64,000 bases of DNA, from assembly GCA_015501605.1 (NCBI GenBank), contig JADNRZ010000003.1, positions 1,426,001-1,490,000 of the forward strand, written 5' to 3'. The notes beneath the pieces are model-generated. The model was given only the letters and a program-made list of their open reading frames with translations, had not been told where the DNA came from and ran no database searches. Shown one piece after another: positions 59,761 to 64,000 of this stretch (positions are counted from its first letter, which is position 1; each line of letters opens with the position of its first letter). Source of the DNA: Panaeolus papilionaceus (lineage: Eukaryota > Basidiomycota > Agaricomycetes > Agaricales). The translations under genes and the position numbers were made by a program.

Positions 59761-61179
59761 TTAAATAGCCAACTCGTAAGCGAAAGCGACACCAATTTTC
59801 GCGAACTCAAGTGAGTGAGACCAGGAGAACCCACTGACACTGGTGGTGTCCGAAGCACTGTGAACGGTGGGGTTATCGTTTCCAGTCACGGCTTCGTATG
59901 GGAATGAAGAGGGGAAGCCAGCCTTGTACCAACTGGCATGGTCAGAGCAAGCATAACCACACTGTGGAAATGGTTCATTTAGTGATCTGTGCATTGTAAT
60001 GGGTAAAGAAATGACTGACGGGCGTGTCCATTGCCCAAGGAATTCTCGAGTAAGTAGTGATCAACTGCTTGAGGAAGTTGTTGAGATCGGTGTTGATATA
60101 ATCGGCCTGGAGGGCCATGACTTCCTTAGTTCCAGGTTTGAAGCTGAGGACGAGAATAAGAAACCAGTAACGTGTATCCACAAAATAAATAACACACTAT
60201 CCAGACATATCGAGTTCCATGAAGGCCTTGACTTGTACACCGGAGTTCTTGTACTGGGTGGCAATAGCCTGAGATCCCAAAAGGCCGACCTCTTCGGCAG
60301 CGTACCAGTGGAATTCGACGGGGTTCGTAGGGCGGAAACCAGCAGCAAGGAGAGCACGGAAACCTTCGATGAGGTTAACAGATCCTGTTCCGTCATCGTC
60401 GGCACCAGGAGCACGTCCGCTTGTGGGGTTGCTCAAGTTAATGGAATCCATGTGGGCTCCAAGGATGACCACAGGTGCTGAAGGGTTTGATCCTGGGATC
60501 TTCGCAATGATCGAAGACTGAACGAAGCTGTGACTGAAGAGCTTGGCAGAAACATCGCTGCGGCCGTAGGTTTTGGCAATCTAATACAAAACCATTAGAA
60601 TTACGCATAAACTTTTGGAGAGGAAAACATACGCCGTTCACAGTATCCAAAATCCAGGTACTGGCACTAGCTCCGGTGCTTGCTTTGTAGTAACGGTTGT
60701 TGAACGATGTGAGGCTGGACAGGTACGACTGCATGTTCGAGGTTGAAACCGTTGAAAGGATTGGTGTCACTTTGGCCTGGTTAGAGGGGCTTGGGACTGA
60801 TGGTAGATTAACGAGGTGTATATGTCATTGGTGGAAAGTATAGTTACATGCAAGGGCCGCATTGGCGAGATTTACCCTCCTCTGGCCTGAAGCAGCTTGC
60901 TCAAGTTCGTAAACCTCAGTCACGTCAAACTAATGAAAAGATGAATATATGGCCCCATGACGTAGCTCGATGTAGACGTACGAATCTCTTTCCAGCACGG
61001 AGCAAGTCGAGCATCTCGCCTTCAGTCTTCCATACTGGTTCAGCGCCCTCTGCAAGACTCAACAAACGCAATCCTTTCGCGGCGTTGGCCTGGATAACGG
61101 CGGGCGAAATGGGACCAGCATTGACGATGGTCAAGGAAGCGAGAATGAAGGAGAGCAGAGTGGGAAATTTGAACAACAT
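59761..61179 (-). CDS. Secreted M28 (leucine) aminopeptidase
   Basis: This is a co-catalytic zinc exopeptidase of family M28E, resembling Aeromonas-type and fungal Lap1 aminopeptidases; it removes N-terminal residues from peptides outside the cell. The signal peptide is MLFKFPTLLSFILASLTIVNAG, and a propeptide of about 70 residues follows (KGLRLLSLAEGAEPVWKTEG ...). Zinc ligands are visible: His in VVILGAHMDSI (about 60450), Asp in PGADDDGTGS (about 60400), Glu in YAAEEVGLLG (about 60290), Asp in FMELDMSGY (about 60205), and His in NPTVHSASD (about 59865). DHASWYKAGFPSSF is the conserved C-terminal element. Stop TAA at 59761. Six introns. ATG 61212 also lies in frame, but a TATA box at about 61227-61234 would leave it upstream of the likely transcription start, so 61179 is preferred. 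Confidence 0.95.
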
Positions 61180-62561
61180 TGTGAAGGAGAGGTGACGCCA
61201 AGGAGGGCGCATACTTTTGTTGTGCTCTTATATGTCTGTCGGGTTGATATCACAGAAGCCAGAAGCAAAGTGAATTAATACAGGATTCCGATAAAGGGAT
61301 GAGTGGTGTGGTCGGTTCCTTTGTTGTGCATGGTCGTAAGGACGATTGTACCATTTGATCCATCCAGCCGAGGTGCTAGTGGCGGCGTCACGTCGAATGA
61401 AGTAAAACGGAGCACGAGGCACGCGATATTCGGTTGACGGTCACTTAGACAAGTCCTTGGATGCACCAGGATGCACCTGGGGACATGCAGATTGTCCCAG
61501 TCGGGTCCATTAACTGTGTTGATAAGTGGAAAGAAGTACCTCACGTTGCATGGGGACTTGAATACATGTGACACAGGGCGATCCTACAAGTGGCATTTCA
61601 AGGTGGCAACGTGCTGGGACCTAGTGGATCACGACGGAGGCAGCATGATACCGCTCATAACTGAGCGGCCATTCAATTGATTGGAACCTTTCTCCGAGTT
61701 TTGGTTCCACTATTTTAGAATGGGAGGACCACAACACGGTTAAAAATGGATCTAAACCAACATTCGGACCCGGAGGAGCAAATCTAGGAAACATTTGGAA
61801 GCAATACAGCATGGTTTGAGTGGATGTACCTTGTGTACTCTACTTCTTGATAGCATATGGCGCCATCTGCCCCGGGTTTCAGTCTGTCCGTTTAGTGTTG
61901 ATTCTTGAAGTCCAAGATAACCCAAGAAGCTTGAGGGAAAACCTGGGGAAACGCCATTGCAACCATGCAGGAACAACGCATTGTTTTTGAGTATGAAAGT
62001 CTGTGTTTAGATATATGTGCAGGCACAAGCGAAACCACGATGATAGATGTTAGTGGCGAATATTATCGAGGAAGATATTGACAAGGAGGACAATTGAATG
62101 AAACCAGGGGTTTGTGCTAAGATTTTCCGAGTTTGCTAACTTACACTCGTGACAACGATGAGCTCAGATAAGATAAGACCCCGCCCTTGAGTGATTGATC
62201 CACCCCTTTGATTCGCCACACATGATCATAGGCTGCACACGGCCCCCACACTGCACAGAGTCCTGAAGAGCCTTTGAACGCCTGGATTTTGACAGCGGCA
62301 CGAATTCTTAGTGTTGTGTTCACACTTTAAGGCGTCGCTTAATCCCCGTTATGAAGTAATACTGTTAGTCCAAGAGAAGCAGGTTTAAATGATCTCAAAT
62401 ACGATCCCAACAATCTTGCTAACTGAACATGTTGGCCTCTGGCACTTGGTCAACATCGTAATATTAACGCGATAACCCCCCTCTCTAAACTCTTTTTAGG
62501 TCAGCCTCTCACTTGAACCATAACTGAAACCTCCAACCATTATTCCTCACTACTGTGATCC
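61180..62561. other. Large divergent spacer upstream of the edge gene
   Basis: About 1.4 kb with the promoter of the M28 gene on one side and of the edge gene on the other. Short frames in it lack family signals. No repeats beyond AT-rich sequence, and no gene seen. Confidence 0.45.
61227..61234 (-). promoter_or_regulatory. TATA box of the M28 aminopeptidase gene
   Basis: On the minus strand the sequence is CATATAAG. It lies about 48 bp upstream of ATG 61179 and only about 15 bp from ATG 61212. A start site around 30 bp downstream would fall near 61200, which supports the shorter protein. Confidence 0.5.
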
Positions 62562-64000
62562 ATGAAAGCCACTGTGCGGCCCCGCCGCATGCCGCGGAGC
62601 TATTCGAGCAGCTCGCTCGACCTTGTACAACTTCTACACACCAGCTTATTGTCCCCTCTTATCACGGAGTCAATTACACTTAGTTCACTTCCTAGCCAAG
62701 CATCGCTACCCTCCGTCAACATTCCCTTGTTTCCTAAATGCCATGGTTCCTCGTTTCAATTAATTGGGCTGGGCGAACATCTTCGCATGTTTGCAAGCGA
62801 GTCCATGACAAAGGCAGACGTCGTGGGCACAATGCGAAGTCAAAATCGAGCTCTGCTAACTGCGCCTACCTCGCCTCGTTTAACAAAGTTGATGAAGGAA
62901 TGCTTGAGTATCGAAAAATGGGCAGTATGTATTCTAAGATGATTCTTTTAGGAGACTCGGTCTGCTGACGTGATTTAGGAGGCTTCTCAAGGCTGGCATG
63001 CACCTGGGCACGTACCTTGGGAGGGGGTCCCGGAACCAATTAGTTTCTCCTGGATTCCAGAGGGATCTGTTTACTCCAGAGAGACCTTCGTAAAAGCGCT
63101 CAGGTTCAGTCGTTCTTCTCGCGCCCCGCTGAAGCACGACACAGAGTCATTACCACCAAAAATAGTCAATGGGGCTACAGTCCCTTCTATCGACGATGTT
63201 TTTAGACCATCGGAGCAGGAGATTCTGGATATGATGAATGAATTGCGACACTTAAGGTCTTACTTTCAGGACTCGCTGCAAAGTGGCGAGGATTCGAGTG
63301 GACAGGCACGAAAGTCAACCCATGTGGCTGGCGCTACCACACCGACGAAGGAACCAGCAGCACTTCAGTCCCCCACGCTTGCATCGCGCAGAGGAAAGAA
63401 ACCGCCGTCGCGACTATTCCTATCCAAAAAGCAAAAACCGAAAGACCTCAGTTACCCTAGTATCCCGACAGCATTTCTGGGGTCCCCGACACACCATGAC
63501 TCACGCTCGGAGCCTAATAACGACGATCACGACACCAAATCGACAATGAATGCCCAAGATATGATTCAGAACCTTCGTTCGCAGTGCTCCGCTATGTTGG
63601 TTCAAAAGCCAACACAGACAACGACCAAGGAACTGCCCACCGCCCCTGAGTATCCTGCAGCAACAACCGAGAACCTGAAAGCGAGTGCAATAACCTCCAA
63701 TTCTGTTAAAAAGGTGTCCTGGGGTCCAACGGGAAAGGTTTCTTCTGCCAATCTCAAGTCAGCGCCAACAAAAGTTCACAGGGTTCCACCCCCAAAGGTT
63801 GACAGCGACCGGGGCAAATCACTAGGATGCTCTAAACGGAATGGTGTCATACTAAACCCCGCTTTATTAAAATCGCCCGCAAATTCACCTCCTCGCGTCT
63901 CTGCGCCGCCCCCTACTGATATCACGCCGTCGCCTTTAGCTAATTTGCCGCCTAAAACTGTTCGCTTCAAAACGCTTCCTATGGACGCGAAAGACGCAAT
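62562..64000 (+). CDS. Unrecognised disordered protein with two RVxF-like motifs, 3' truncated by window edge
   Basis: ATG 62562 starts MKATVRPRRMPRSYSSSSLD. One intron (62925-62978, 54 nt, GTATGT..TTTAG) joins SIEKWA to EASQGWHAPG, and the frame then stays open to the edge of the window, about 460 residues so far. The first 130 residues seem the most ordered (LLHTSLLSPLITESITLSSL, FQLIGLGEHLRMFASESM); the rest is S/P/K-rich and disordered. A coiled-coil-like stretch, SEQEILDMMNELRHLRSYFQ, lies near 63205-63270. KVSW (63711-63722, residues 366-369) and KTVRF (63954-63968, residues 447-451) match the RVxF docking motif of protein phosphatase 1. The family is unknown; role as a PP1-associated regulator is inference. 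Confidence 0.72.

Noticed and set aside
61275..61812. Short minus-strand frames upstream of the M28 gene
   Set aside because: No ATG context, no splice-supported extension, and no recognisable domain.

Overview
The window is a piece of a filamentous basidiomycete (Agaricomycete-type) nuclear genome. The evidence is the gene content (RPT4, SEC1, RPB4, POL32, PUS1, MET13, a DEP-DH-PH-CNH Rho1 GEF, two GPI-type chitin [12 protein letters not shown], a xylulokinase), the many very short introns (mostly 46-62 nt, GT..AG), high gene density on both strands, and several low-complexity proteins rich in S/P/T/Q. I saw no rRNA, tRNA, CRISPR array or intact transposon. All gene models were spliced by eye from reading-frame continuity, splice consensus and family conservation, so single exon borders may be wrong even where the gene call is firm.

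Layout. 1-885: 3' part of the proteasome ATPase RPT4 (+), convergent with SEC1 (-, 1023-4011). 4300-9842: tandem pair of chitin [11 protein letters not shown] genes (-), separated by 1.5 kb that carries an unassigned TATA box and a weak spliced reading frame. 9.8-12 kb: a doubtful small gene and a TMEM97/EXPERA membrane protein (-), divergent from TRM82 (+, 12020-14091). 14390-19288: Rho1 GEF (+), convergent with an F-box-like protein (-). 22-30 kb: a Gfo/Idh/MocA dehydrogenase, a large disordered protein and a WD40 protein, all +. 30.4-33.2 kb: POL32, convergent with a DUF4743-Nudix hydrolase (-). 36-43.7 kb: an AVT-type amino acid transporter, an R3H-SUZ RNA-binding protein and RPB4, all +. 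RPB4 runs tail to tail into PUS1 (-), which is followed by xylulokinase (-). 49-53 kb: a small TATA-driven gene (+), a disordered protein with cell-cycle degron motifs (-) and a DUF202 membrane protein (+). 53.6-61.2 kb: MET13 (+), an ELMO/CED-12 protein (-) and a secreted M28 aminopeptidase (-). 62562 to the right edge: the 5' part of an unrecognised protein with two PP1-docking-like motifs.

How the genes relate. This is an ordinary eukaryotic gene landscape, not an operon or a secondary-metabolite cluster. Two themes recur. The chitin [12 protein letters not shown], the Rho1 GEF and SEC1 all act in cell-wall building or polarised exocytosis. RPB4, POL32, PUS1, TRM82, RPT4 and MET13 are housekeeping genes. 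The items most worth following up are the degron-rich protein (50458-52491), the edge protein with RVxF motifs, the ELMO GC-AG intron, the competing splice donors in the R3H gene, the substituted motif in the first chitin [11 protein letters not shown], and the two possible starts of PUS1.
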